Source: Odontocerum albicorne
Lineage: Eukaryota > Arthropoda > Insecta > Trichoptera > Odontoceridae
Direction of reading: 5' to 3'
Assembly (NCBI GenBank): GCA_949825065.1
Contig: OX463859.1
Location: 26,615,847 to 26,679,846, forward strand
Length of the DNA stretch: 64,000 nt
Shown here: positions 37,473 through 48,052 of the stretch, piece by piece
How the letters are laid out: every line of letters starts with the position of its first letter
How positions within the stretch are numbered: position 1 is the first letter of the stretch
Notes under the pieces: model-generated
What the model saw: the letters and a program-made list of their open reading frames with translations, nothing else
Told to the model about the DNA's origin: nothing
Databases searched by the model: none
Made by a program: the position numbers and the translations under genes

Positions 37473-39100
37473 GGGGTGTCTTTATTTTATATTTCAATCT
37501 TTACCATTGCTCCAAATCGATCTTATAGAGTGAGGTACTGTGACAGGGGTTTTGCCGTTGCTGGTCCTGTACTGCTTCAAACTGTTCGAGATATGGGTAG
37601 CTATTAAGCAAACACTTGAATATAACTTTGGGAGGTTTTATTAAAATTTATGATACTATAACAAATGAACACTTTATCCACACATGTACTATGTTTTACC
37701 TAAAATCAAACGTCTTATTATCACTTATTGTAGGACATTTATAGTTCGTTTTCTCTTGGTAAGTTCCAAACTAAATGAACTTTTCTATCATAACATTCAA
37801 CTTATTTTGGTTTTGTTATATTTTAAATATGAATAGAGAGTTCGTTTTCCCAGTAATAGCTCATCGAAGAAAGTTCGTTTTCCCACTAATGAGCTATTAC
37901 TGGGAAAACGAACTCTCTATGGATAAATGTTTTTTAGCATCATCTTTTTAATATAGAATAGCTAGGACTAACGACAAGATATCAGTTCTGCAGATGTCCT
38001 TATATATATAAAGCAAAGCATTACAAACTCATGAGTAGTACAAGCCCGCTAAATACGTTTTACCTATTCTCCAATCGACTTCCCATGGCCTTGTTGGTGA
38101 AACGCTTAATTTTTTCCCATGAATTCGGGATCAATTATCGATGGTCTTAAAAATTAAAAAAATGAGCCGAAGTTTATTCAAGATTTCTTCGGATCACAAT
38201 CTCGCAAGCGCTGAGTTTGTTCGCGAATATAGTTGTCTATCCACGTACGGTATTGTTGCCAGCATGTGCAATGTTCAACCGCAAATTTTGTGCCCACTAC
38301 GGTGTTTTAAATCCGATGATTTGATTACTGGGTTCGAATACAATATTACGAGTACCTCACTATTACACTTTTCAATATGCCCGAATCACTAATAAACATG
38401 TTAAGGATATCAAACTATAAGCTTAGAATTCACATAGTATGGTACCTTTCACACACGTTCAAAATCGTTATTAAACAAAAGTGTTGTCGAACAATAAAAT
38501 TTGAGAATCAGAGTTCATAAAAGTCAAGCAATGAAAAACTGTAAATATGCATTTATCTAATATAATAATGTCTCTTATAAAAAATTGATGTGGCTGTCTT
38601 TGACTAAAAGAAAGGAGAAGACAGGAGCTTTTGGAGGTCTCCACATAGAAATATGAGTGAAAGCAACATAGTACGCACATAATATATTCAAATACACTTC
38701 AAAAATACATAAATGACAGAAAATACATTTAAGAGAGAAGCTATCAAAATTTCTGGGCTCATCTAATATAACATCCTCCCAGCCAAGATACACTCCACCA
38801 ATATAGGGCGAGCCCAGCCGCGAAGACACCAGATGTTTTTCAGTCCACACCCTTGCACATGTAGAATAAGAAGAAAAAAACAGAAAATAGATTGATGGCA
38901 GAAAAAAAAAGTAAATTCACAAATTATTTATTATTGGATTTTGATCCGGTTAAAATTGTACGTGGGAATTATTTATTCATTTAGTTACATTTGATTAAGA
39001 CCATTTAAAATTAATACAAAACATACAGTATTTAACTATTTAATGATAAATACATAAAAAGGCCTTGGATAAGTGAATTTTGTTTTATTTTTAAAAAAAA
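37473..39100. other. No gene recognised; small dispersed repeat at 37520-37575
   Basis: Apart from the hairpin at 37833-37920 I see no element with clear ends. ATAGAGTGAGGTACTGTGAC...GTTGCTGGTCCTGTA (about 37527-37573) resembles ATAGAGCGAGGTACTTAAAC...TCGCTGATCCTGTA at about 48208-48253, so an unnamed dispersed repeat is present in both places. The open frames at 38141-38392 (plus) and 38575-38850 (minus) lack coding character that I can recognise. Confidence 0.5.
37833..37920. repeat. Perfect 32-bp inverted repeat
   Basis: Arms 37833-37864 (ATAGAGAGTTCGTTTTCCCA...) and 37889-37920 are exact reverse complements over 32 bp, with a 24-nt loop. The loop holds a further direct copy of AGTTCGTTTTCCCA, and TAGTTCGTTTTCTC occurs at about 37742, so a short direct repeat seems to have been copied in both orientations. 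Confidence 0.9.
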
Positions 39101-39109
39101 CCTTCATTT

Positions 39110-39320
39110 TAAGCGCTTTGCAACTACTGCACCCCGTTGAACCACCTAGTATAATCCCTCTATTGTGTAGGTCATTGTCTCCGGAGTCTCTTTTCAGTGC
39201 GCGATCGCCACTCTTTGGCCCTTTTCACCTATCTTTCAGTCTCCACTCGTATGCTATGCACTGTCTATTTCCACGTAATCCAGCCGATTCTCTCAATCAC
39301 GTTACTCACCTCTAAGTCTG
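39110..39320 (-). pseudogene. Possible LINE RT C-terminal scrap
   Basis: Read on the minus strand with stops ignored, AKEWRSRTEKRLRRQ followed by PTQ and RDYTRWF resembles the W-R-P-R-T-G-K-R-R-x-x-R-P-x-x-R-W-x-D pattern near the end of many LINE proteins. Several stops interrupt it. No upstream domain is present. This is a weak, pattern-only call. Confidence 0.4.
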
Positions 39321-40045
39321 GCTTCGTATACATTAAATTATAATATAAAAAATATTAATGATATGGTTTAAACAATACAATCCCTGAGCGGACTTTAAAA
39401 TACATTAAAACTATCACCAAATATGCCCGTGACTGCAGAATACTCATTACCAAATAAAATATAATATACAGGTAATACAGTTCTATAACACTTGCACCAG
39501 CATATATCCTGCGATCAAGTCATTCTAAAAGGTATTCGGAAGTCAATTTATTTCAATAAATAAGGACGGCCTTTTATTCCACTTATTATTTTTAAGTCAC
39601 ACATAACTCTAAGATCAGAAAGTGTTATTGTCTTAAGATATGAAAATATAACAAATTATAGTTTCTATCATTATTTCTAAGGTCAAGCTTTTTACTTGAC
39701 GTGACGTTAAAATTTGATAATACAGAATTAACAAAATAACAAACGACCAAAATAATGAAAATATAAATTTTTAGCGACATCCATGACATTAAACAAGCAT
39801 GGAGCATGAAAGATGCGACTCATACGATATGACGGTATTAAAACAAGATTGATTGTTTTATTCCTTTGTACCACCCACAAAGTTATGTATGGATTCGCGT
39901 GTAAAATAAAAAGATTTTTTTAAAAGACCAGCGTTTGTTAAACAATATAAATTACGAGAAAAATTGAAATATGGGTGGGACGTCAAATGCTGGATACAGA
40001 GTCATAAAACTTAAGTCCTAAATACATACTATCAAGCCATTTATC

Positions 40046-40470
40046 TGTCGGGGTTAGCTAAAAAGACAGCGCCAGACTCTCCTATCTCAACCCACATCCT
40101 TTGCCTCTTTTATACCCATACAACTTTCTACGATTTCTCTGACGTTCTATGTTTCTTCTTTTCAGAATATCATTCACTTGATCCAATCATACCTTCCTTT
40201 TTCACGTCTTCCACTCACATTTGCACTATACCATATATGTTTTGTTAATGGTTTCTTATTTATGTGTTCTTCTTCATCTTACTCAACACATCAGCCTTAA
40301 GTTCACATTCATCCCTTATCACTTAATTCCGTAATCTCTCATACATTGTTACTCCATGTATTATTCTCAATGTACGCATTTCTACACCATTAATTCGGAT
40401 CTTTTCAATATTTTTCTACGTCCACGTTTCACTCGCATGCATTAAAATTGGCATCTGTCGTGAACCATCA
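40046..40470 (-). pseudogene. LINE relic, RT C-terminus and tail (family Z)
   Basis: The minus strand reads MPILMHASETWT, then a region rich in E, K and R with the pattern VEMRTLRIIHGVTMYERLRN, and much further on a non-coding tail with GGATCAAGTGAATGATATTC. At least five stops break it. The tail recurs at 58660-58880 (minus) and 62250-62425 (plus), the last with the typical 3' end text. Only the last part of a non-LTR element is preserved. Confidence 0.65.
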
Positions 40471-40587
40471 TCTTCACTGTCGTGAACCGAATGTCATGAA
40501 TTATCATCTTCGTAGATTTTGACACTTTTCGGTTCGAGTAAATTTAGCGTAAATAATACACTCACTCACTTAGCGAGGAAATGTTTA

Positions 40588-40799
40588 GTAATTTATTTTT
40601 AACAAACACTGTTTATTCCACTTTTTTATGACGGTATAACCCTACCGGTTTCAAGGCTTTCACCTCATCTTCAGGGGAGCGCAAACAAAACAAGAGTCTT
40701 GTTTGCGCTCCCCTGAAGATGAGGTGAAAGCCTTGAAACCGGTAGGGTTATACCGTCATAAAAAAGTGGAATAAACAGTGTTTGTTAAAAATAAATTAC
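40588..40799. repeat. 212-bp near-perfect palindrome
   Basis: Arms of about 101 bp match exactly as reverse complements around a centre at 40693/40694; only the central 10 bases or so (AACAAGAGTC) fail to pair. Each arm carries, read outward, GCGCTCCCCTGAAGATGAGG, TGAAAGCCTTGAAACCGGTA, GGGTTATACCGTCATAAAAA and GTGGAATAAACAGTG. A diverged relative lies at 59085-59265, sharing also the downstream text TTTAAACCTCCAC...GTTAAT.CCTTAACTA. The class (Penelope-like terminus or foldback element) is my inference from the CTGAAGA...GAAAC signature. Confidence 0.85.
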
Positions 40800-41780
40800 A
40801 ATGTCTTTAAACCTCCACAACGTTAATGCCTTAACTATAAACAACATAGAAAATGTGCGTTTAAAACGTAATGTCTCAAAGGGATGGAGTAAAAGTTTTT
40901 TTTTTCAAATCGAATCGTTTTTTTATAAATCGAAAAATTGTTTTATCTAAATTGACATTTTGACTTCTAATTTTCATTATACTGACTTTCTAATGTATTG
41001 TATGATTTGTATCTATCTTTTAATATGCCAAGATTCACAATGAATTAATACTAATTACGAACATTTCTTTTCAGGTATAAAAAAATGAAAATCCAATTAT
41101 CGAATACCCAATCCCTAGCCAATGCAAACTAACGTAGTGACTTTTGACAAACGTCACCAAATATTATTTGATTTTAACAAACTGCCACATTTTTGGTAAT
41201 TTGTAACAAGATGTATTAATTTGTCATTATTGTTAGTTTTATATTATGTAATGCTAGTTTTATGTTATGTAAAACCTAAATAACTTGCTATTTATTGGAA
41301 TCGAGACTTATATAAAAATTGATAAAATAATTAAAATAACTGAACGTCGTTACAAGGTTGTATTGGGGCAAATTTGTCAACTGTCAAAGGATCCATCCTA
41401 GAATTTCCGAAATATAACAAGATAGCTGACAATATACATATACTCCATCACGATATTATTGTATTGTACCATCAATTAGATTATTTAGGGGTACCTTTCG
41501 ATCAATAAATAAGCCAGCTTTAATTATGATATTTTTCATATAAAACAATCAGTATAACCATCACAAACAGTAAGTAAATTTTAATTTTTTTTAAATTTAT
41601 TTTACGCATGACAAGAAATATATATAATTTGCGAAAGAACAACAGGTAATTTAATTCGGACACACAATTTTAATGGATCTGGATTTGTTGCCTTTCATTT
41701 GTCGTGTCCCCAGTAAACTAGGCTTTTGCCTGTATCTCACTGAGGACATGAATATGAGGTATATGATGGTTTTACTAATT
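40800..41780. other. Spacer; right part possibly a LINE 3' UTR
   Basis: Text downstream of the palindrome to about 40850 belongs to the same repeat as 59265. The rest is A+T rich, with nothing recognised until about 41640, where sequence leading into the RTE-like element at 41784 may be its neighbour or flank. Confidence 0.45.
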
Positions 41781-41783
41781 TAT

Positions 41784-42565
41784 ATCATCATCATTGTCAA
41801 CCAGGATCGATCCACTGCTAGATGGAGGTCTCCCCAAGTTGACTCCAAGTAGTTCAGTTTTTGGCTCGTTGATACCATGTGATGATGCCATGCTTCCTGA
41901 TTTCATCTATCCAGCGTGCCTTCGGTCTTCTTCTAGGCCTCTTTATACCTCTTGGGTACCATTTGACTATTTGGGATGTCCATCGGGAGTCTGACATTCT
42001 GGCTACGTGTCCGGCCCATTGCCACTTCATTCTTTTGCACACCTTTATAACGTCTTCTACCTTTGTTATATTGCGTATTTCGTTTACGGTCTCTTTTAGT
42101 ATATCCCAACATGCATCTCTCCATGCCCCTTTGTGCGGTCTGGAGCTTTTGTGTGTTCTTTACTGTGAGCGTCCATGTCTCGCAGCCATACGTAAGTACT
42201 GGAAGAATGCACTAGTTGTAAACCCTTCGCTTCAAAAATATTGGGAGATTACTTTTGAAGATGTTGTTCAAACGTCCAAATGAGCTCCACGCTAGTTTTG
42301 TACTTCGTGCTATTTCCTCTGATATGCCACCTACAAAGGAAATAAGTTGACCTAGATACACATATTCCTGGACAGATTCTAGCGGTTTTCCATCTACGTT
42401 TATTGGTTTTGGGGTAGCAAAGCCGTTCATCATATATTTGGTTTTTGAAATATTGATTTTTAAACCAACTCCTTTGCTGACCTCTGCCAATTCTTGCAGT
42501 TGGTGCTGAAGATCATTCGGGTTTTGTGAGAATATAACGATATCGTCGGCAAATATACTAATTTA
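41784..42565 (-). pseudogene. RTE-like LINE relic, from ADD motif to 3' end
   Basis: From the right on the minus strand: catalytic SIFADDIVIFSQ (about 42540-42560), HQLQELAEVSKGVGLKINIS, KTKYMMNGF, VQEYVYLGQLIS, then after a frameshift near 42215 VLTYGCETWTL, GMERCMLGYTKRDR and, in another frame, QWAGHVARMSD and a GIKRPRRRPKARWIDEIRK stretch. The last part is the usual R-P-x-x-R-W-x-D end. The 3' end carries the short ATCATCATC tail (plus strand, 41786-41796). At least two frameshifts and the missing N-terminal half make it inactive. It ends close to the minisatellite at 42634. Confidence 0.82.
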
Positions 42566-42633
42566 TATACTCGTAAATATATATTTTGGTTAGTGTCAAT
42601 TTTTTTGTGCAATAAAAAAGCACCAAGCACAGA

Positions 42634-43097
42634 AAATAAGCTTCTAGTATTTCATCTTCAAAATAAGCTTCTAGTATTTCATCTTCAAAATAGGCTTCTA
42701 GTATTTCATCTTCAAAATAGGCTTCTAGTATTTCATCTTCAAAATAGGCTTCTAGTATTTCATCTTCAAAATAAGCTTCTAGTATATCATCTTTAAAATA
42801 AGCTTCTAGTATTTTATCTTCAAAATAAACTTCTAGTATTTCATCTTCAAAATAAGCTTCTAGTGTTTTATCTTCAAAATAAGCTTCTAGTATTTCATCT
42901 TCAAAATAAGCTTCTAGTATTTCATCTTCAAAATAAGCTTCTAGTATTGCATCTTCAAAATAAGTTTCTAGTATTTCATCTTCAAAATAAACTTCTAGTG
43001 TTTTATCTTCAAAATAAGCTTCTAATATTTCATCTTCAAAATAAGCTTCTAGTATTTCGTCTTCAAAATAAGCTTCTAGGATCTCATCTTCAAAATA
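42634..43097 (-). repeat. 27-bp minisatellite, about 17 copies, open frame through it
   Basis: The unit CTTCTAGTATTTCATCTTCA plus AAATAAG repeats about 17 times. Being a multiple of three, it leaves a 183-codon minus-strand frame (42558-43109) that reads as repeats of the nine residues AYFEDEILE, strongly acidic. The plus strand is open as well over two stretches (LLVFHLQNK repeats). Variant copies (AAACTTCTAG, GTTTTATC) recur in an irregular order. I see no promoter, splice site or protein relative and treat the frame as a by-product of the period. Confidence 0.85.
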
Positions 43098-43109
43098 ACG
43101 CCAAAACAA

Positions 43110-44040
43110 AATGCTCCCGAGATCGAGTACAAAATGGTCCTAATAATCAAACAATCAACCTAATAATGTCGATAGTTTGATTATATTTAATAGCTGGTAT
43201 TTTGAGATCAAGATAAACATTACAAGTCACTCTATCTTTGAGTTTATGCAGGTTTCCATTGTTTGTATTAGTATTGCCAATTATTTTTTTATGTATCAAA
43301 TTAATTTCAATAAAAAAATTCAATCACGTAGACGAACCTTTTTTATCCGTGCGCCAAAATCGATATTGAGTAAAGAATCGCGGGCCACACGCGTGTATTT
43401 TTAATTAATAAGCAAATAAAAATTCGAATGCCTGAATACGAGGTAACACGCTCTAAAATGTGTTGCAAATCCTAGCATATTACAACCAATACTCTTGTTT
43501 ACTGTAAATAATAATTATTATTTCTTGAATGATTGCATAAATGTGGAATATAATATTTATTATTAAAAATGGTAATTCATTTAAAATAAAAAATGTTGGT
43601 CGATTTTAAAAAATACCTACAGCATTGTTATTATACAATAATAAAAAAAATACGTGAGACTTGACATTCTTTCTCATTCATAAAACTATCTCAGTTTTTT
43701 AGATCACATTTAAATAAGATTTTTATATTATGATATAAATTTTCTTCTTTGTATCACGAAAATCTAGAATTTGTTGCTAATACTTAACAACTCTGTTGTA
43801 CTGTTATTTTTTCATGATTTATAAAAAAACCGTTTAGGGGCCGCACTAAACACCCATGCAGGCCGTGATTTGGCGATGCCTGACTTAGATATTTAGCAAA
43901 AAAGATCTCCATTAAGTTGGTTGAGTTAATAACGTCATATGAAAATAATATATTACTTTATTCTAGTGATGCTCTTGCTGCAATGTTTTTCAACTTAAAT
44001 GGGGTATTATATATTTCAAGTCAATTTCTCATCCCTACTG
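43110..44040. other. A+T-rich spacer
   Basis: No recognisable gene or element. The stretch is rich in long A and T runs. Confidence 0.5.
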
Positions 44041-44043
44041 CAT

Positions 44044-44950
44044 TATTATTATTATTTTTTTTTTTTTTTAATCCACTTTGCACGGATTTCTCCTGTTACA
44101 CAAAGAGGGTTTGCTTCTTTCCGTTCCGTGGTTGCAGTCCTAAGACTGGTTTGCAGCAATTTGAACTCTTCTCCTCCATTCCCCCCTGTCCTGTGCGGCT
44201 CTTTTTAAGTCTGTGTATGTTGAGCAGCGCACGTCCACCAACAGGTCCTCCAGGTACTCTCGGCGTGGGCGTCCCCTAGAGTTTGTCCCCTCGGTCATGC
44301 CCTCCATTATGGCATGCAAGAGGCCCTCTTGTCGTATTATATGCCCAATCCATCTTGCACGCCTTTCGGACAGGATCCTGAGCAGGTGCCTTCCTCCTTC
44401 GATTCGTTGGAGAACCTCTTCATTTGTGATGCGGTCTCTCCAGGAAATTCCTAATAGTCTTCTATAGGACCACATCTCAAAAGCCTCTAGTCTTCGTCTA
44501 TCTCTTTCGGATAGGCACCATGTCTCGCAGCCGTACATCAAGATACTCCATACATAGGTCTTGATGAGGAGTATTCTCAGTTTAAGGTCTATATTATTTG
44601 ATTCTATTATTTTCGACCTTTTATTAAATGCAAGTCTAGCCTGATGTATACGGCTGTCGACCTCGCTCTTGGACCGACCGTCCCATGTTATTTTGCTCCC
44701 GAGGTAGACAAACTCCTTGGTGTTCTTTAGTGGTTTACCCGACATCACTATTCTCATCTGGTGCTGCGCTCGGCCTACAGTCAGCAGCTTTGTTTTGTCT
44801 TTATTTATCTTCATACTGTAGTTATTTTGAAGAATGCTTTCCATAGTTGTTAAGGCCTCTTGTAGTTCCTCTTCACTTTCAGCAACCATAGCAATATCGT
44901 CAGCGAACCTTATCATGTCCACCTTTTGCCCGTGTATTTGCCCGTGTTTG
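44044..44950 (-). pseudogene. RTE-like LINE, C-terminal half of RT, 260 codons open
   Basis: A minus-strand frame of 260 codons (44140-44922) without interruption: catalytic MIRFADDIAMVAE at its start, EELQEALTTMESIL, MKINKDKTKLLTV, FVYLGSKITWDGRSKSEVDS, LIKTYVWSILMYGCETW, RRLLGISWRDRITNEEVLQR, RARWIGHIIRQEG, GRPRREYLEDL and AAQDRGEWRRR before the stop. This is the palm-thumb and C-terminal part of a LINE polymerase. The reading continues a little upstream (RSKHGQIHGQKV) and then the element ends, so it is 5'-truncated. A 3' UTR of about 70 bp with a poly(T) run (44053-44071) closes it. The lack of damage suggests a rather recent insertion, next to or within the Jockey-like relic on its right. 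Confidence 0.85.
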
Positions 44951-44964
44951 CTTCTAGCGTTAGC

Positions 44965-46680
44965 TTATTCGTTAGGAATAATATCAGCCAGGATTCTTCT
45001 CATACTGCTAGACGGTACCGAGAATATATCAACCGTGTCATTCAGTTGGTTCAATATCTCTATACCACGCGTGACTGAGTGTTTAGCCATGATATTCGTC
45101 CTGTAAGTTGGTATGTAGAACAGAGGGTGATTCCTTGCACGGATATATTTATTGGGTACATATAAACTTAGTGCTTCTAGAATCGCGGGACAGTTAAAGG
45201 AACCTTGGAAAACCTTTATTAGGAATATCGCAATGGATTCTTGCCTTCTTGTTTCAAGGCTTCTATAGTTACACACCGTGAGAAGTTCGGCATGGTGAGC
45301 ATATTTTGGGTAATCGCCCTTTGTTCTGTACCATAGATATCTGAGGATTTTTTTTTGTATTTGTTCTATGTTGTTTTTGTATTTGAGCTGGTGAGGAGCC
45401 CAAACCGTAGATGCATATTCTAATTTGGTTCTAATTAGATAATTATATAAGTTTCGGAGGATATCGGTGCTGTTAAATTCTCTTGATATTCTCATTACAA
45501 AACCGAGTAGTTTGTAACAGTTCGATATCAAACGTGAGACATGGTTAACGAACGTGAGTCCGACATCGAAGGTTACGCCCAAATCCTTGAATTCAGAAAC
45601 TCTGTTTAGTGCCACTCCCTGTATAGTATACTGATGGTGGATTGGTGAAAACGATCGACTATAAGATACACAGACACATTTATTAATGTTGAACAGAAGA
45701 TGATTTTGCTCACTCCAGGAGACTAGGGAGTCTAGGTCCTGTTGTAACTGTGCACAGTTCTGAGAGGTGAATTGATCTTTTTGAATATTTTCAAGTCGTC
45801 AGCGAACAATAAACATGTCGAGTGACTTATGGAATTTTGAATGTCGTCTATTAATATTAGGAATAGTAGGGGACCTAAATTGGATCCTTGTGGTATACCA
45901 GATCTTGCGATAAATTCCAGTGGTATACCAGATCTTGCGATAACTTGCGATAGATTCCGTCAAAACTCAGAGCTTTGAACACTAAGGCCTCGGCCACACA
46001 GGTAGGAACCTCACTTGGTGCTTAGAGCTACGCTGCGAGCTAGGCGACATATCCTAGCGAACCAACGCACCGCATACTATCGCAATAGCCACACTGCACG
46101 CTTCGCGCCACGCTACATGACGATAAGTTGTCGAGTGAATCTCCTAAACAGACGTACTGGTTATTTTACAAGATGGCGGAAGTTTTAATAACAGCTGTGT
46201 ATAAAAGGGAGCCTTTGTGGAACCCATCGAGCAAATCATAGAAAAAAATTACCTGTAATAAAATCACTTTGGAATGAAATTGCACAGGAAGTAAATAAAG
46301 ATGGTAAGTTTTAAAATAACAGCTGTGTATAAAAGGGAGCCTTTGTGGAACCCATCGAGCAAATAATAGAAAAAATTACCTGTAATAAAATCACTTTGGA
46401 ATGAAGTTGCACAGGAAGTAAATAAAAACGGTAAGCTGTAATGAAATTGGTTAGTTTTGAGAGTGGCATCGTTTGTTAACTCAACCGCTCCCAAATGTCA
46501 AATGAATTTGTGCCAAGCACTTTTGTGTGGTCAGGCATGAAGTTACCTAGTATATTATTGACATATCACCTAACTTAGCACCTAGCGAAGCACTTTGGTG
46601 TGGCCTCGGCTTAAGAGACATAATTCTTAATCCACCTTTTGAAGACACTTTTTATTTTCATGCTTTCGTGTACATGGTTA
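44965..46680 (-). pseudogene. Jockey-like LINE relic, split by a MITE
   Basis: A 217-codon minus-strand frame (44965-45615) carries VSEFKDLGVTFDVGLTF, KLLGFVMRIS, LYNYLIRTKLEYASTVWAP, YVPNKYIRARNHPLFYIP and the C-terminus. Upstream, in two frames, come SWSEQNHLLFNINKCVCVSY (about 45660-45720), a frameshift near 45770, the catalytic CLLFADDLKIF (about 45785-45815) and GIPQGSNLGPLLFLI (about 45860-45900). A short tandem duplication (GTGGTATACCAGATCTTGCG twice, 45890-45940) disturbs the region before PQG. Further upstream, WIKNYVS occurs at about 46615-46640, beyond the MITE at 45986-46611, so the LINE was there first. It shares its C-terminal block with 5894-6572. Confidence 0.82.
45983..46614. 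mobile_element. PIF/Harbinger-like MITE with duplicated MADF-like scrap
   Basis: Terminal inverted repeats GGCCTCGGCCACAC (45986) and GTGTGGCCTCGGCT (end 46611) are flanked by TAA on both sides (45983-45985, 46612-46614), the target preference of PIF/Harbinger. Subterminal text is also related (GGTGCTTAGAGCTACGCTGC... against ...AGCACCTAGCGAAGCACTTTG). Inside, a segment from AACAGCTGTGTATAAAAGGG to about 46440 is tandemly repeated with a 128-bp period (46191/46319). In two frames it reads LITAVYKREPLWNPSS and LWNEIAQEVNKDG, the start and middle of a MADF domain, a DNA-binding module known in Harbinger accessory proteins. Stops break it; no transposase is present. Confidence 0.75.
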
Positions 46681-47240
46681 TACACGTACATCTGGGAAGG
46701 TTTTTGATTTACAACAATTTCTAGTAAATCTAATTTAAATCGTTTTTATCCATGTACTACTTTTCAAAAGAAAAAAAAATCATTCAAATTGCACTATAAC
46801 TTTTTAAAGTAAATCGCCATTTTCTAAACAATGTTGGAAGAAATTATTATATTTAAGGATAAGGAAACACATTAAACAAAAGAAAATCGGGATAAAAGAG
46901 TATCCTAAAATTGTATTATTATTAAAATTCTATCTTACATATTTACGTAGTGGCAAACATCTGATCAATTTTGGAAGTTCATTCTACTGTCGCGAGTGAT
47001 CCGCAAACGAAGCTGTGAAAAATGGGGTTGTGGTGAGTTCGTATGCAAAGGCGTCCCTATGTGCCCAATTGAAGAAAAAGTTCGTGTTCTGAAAGAAACT
47101 TGAATGTTTCGCGAAGAAATGAAGGAAAAAATAGGATCGTTAAGCACTCAACTCAATGCCCATATAAAGAAAATGTTTTTTTCGCTGCCTAGTTCCAAAC
47201 TATTCAAATATTTTTTCGAAACTCTGACATATGTTATGTT
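46680..47240. other. Spacer with no recognised gene
   Basis: A+T rich. The plus strand at 46963-47130 is open and reads RSCEKWGCGEFVCKGV followed by further codons to a TGA, which I cannot place in a family. Confidence 0.4.
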
Positions 47241-47249
47241 ATGGTCATA

Positions 47250-47770
47250 ATTATTTTAGTTAAATATAAATTGGTTGCAACTGTTCTGGAATCTTTCTAA
47301 TTTATTTAACATCTTATCGTTGGCATCCATATAAAGTTTGTCACAGTAATCAAGTAATGGAAGTTTAAAACATTGTAACAGTAACATTTCACAATAAAGA
47401 TAATACAGAGTAGCAAACATCTTGTGGTTATGATTGATACATGATAACGCCATCTCAAAGTTTCATCAATAAGGATTCCCAGTATTTCAAATCTGTTTAA
47501 TATTATTTTAAGTTCTTTCGGTGATGATGAACTTCATCATCACAAGAAAACTTAATGAGTTGTATATTAGAAAAAATACGCAGAGTAATGTATTGTCGTT
47601 GTTCTTTACCATATTTAGGTCTGGCGTCCATTTTAATGGACACTGAGTTTATATGAACTTCGTAAACAGCTTTGTGGTATATTTCTGTTCCCAATGATAA
47701 CAAATAAAGTGTAGAATACTGTATTATCGACTTTAAACGTTTGGGCGCCATCGCCAACTTATACGTCATA
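47250..47770 (-). pseudogene. CR1/Jockey-like LINE relic, RT thumb region
   Basis: On the minus strand the order is LIKFSCDDEVHHHRKNLK (about 47510-47570), then, shifted, RFEILGILIDETLRWRYHV (about 47445-47500) and LPLLDYCDKLYMDAND, KLERFQNSCNQFIF (47256-47340). L-G-I-L-I-D-E-x-L-x-W and D-Y-C-D-x-x-Y with K-L-x-R-x-Q-N are standard positions between the polymerase palm and C-terminus of these LINEs. Frameshift near 47450-47500; no catalytic core, no 3' UTR. The text further upstream (to 47769) is open but not clearly part of the protein. Confidence 0.65.
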
Positions 47771-47771
47771 T

Positions 47772-47814
47772 TGTTGCATTTAGTGTAAATATGCTAATAA
47801 CACTAAATGCAACA
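47772..47814. repeat. 15-bp inverted repeat between two LINE scraps
   Basis: TGTTGCATTTAGTGT (47772-47786) and ACACTAAATGCAACA (47800-47814) are exact reverse complements with a 13-nt loop. It sits where a minus-strand LINE scrap on the left meets a plus-strand one on the right. Confidence 0.8.
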
Positions 47815-47875
47815 TTAACAAGATTTGTTTTAAAACTTTAGAACTAATTCAAGTCTGGAGAGGTTCAAGATCTTG

Positions 47876-48052
47876 AAAAAAAAAACAAGGAGTTATATTT
47901 CTAAACTTTTCCGCCATCCCTTGTATCTTGCTGAAAATATTCAGCGTCTTTCCGATAATGAACATTTAGCTCAAACAGTTATTGCTAATTTCCCAGTTCA
48001 CCGCTTTTCTTTTTTTAACATCGTCCTTTATAACCCATCTCATGAAGGGGGT
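47876..48052 (+). pseudogene. LINE C-terminal scrap related to family T
   Basis: The plus strand reads LYLAENIQRLSDNEHLAQT and then FPVHRFSFFN before the TAA at 48053. The copy at 63708-63971 (minus) has LSYLVENCQRLSN and FPVHRSSFFTSSF at the same spacing. This is the segment just before the conserved R-L-W-N end of the protein; here the end is replaced by unrelated text. Confidence 0.55.

Noticed and set aside
38575..38850. 91-codon minus-strand frame containing LGSPYIGGVYLGWEDV
   Set aside because: It looks partly protein-like but has no recognisable domain, and composition changes halfway. I could not decide between a transposon scrap and chance.
40713..40757. Complete, active hammerhead ribozyme
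   Set aside because: Core motifs and a stem III-like pairing are visible, but the bases before CTGA and after GTC do not form stem I; kept only as a hypothesis in the findings.
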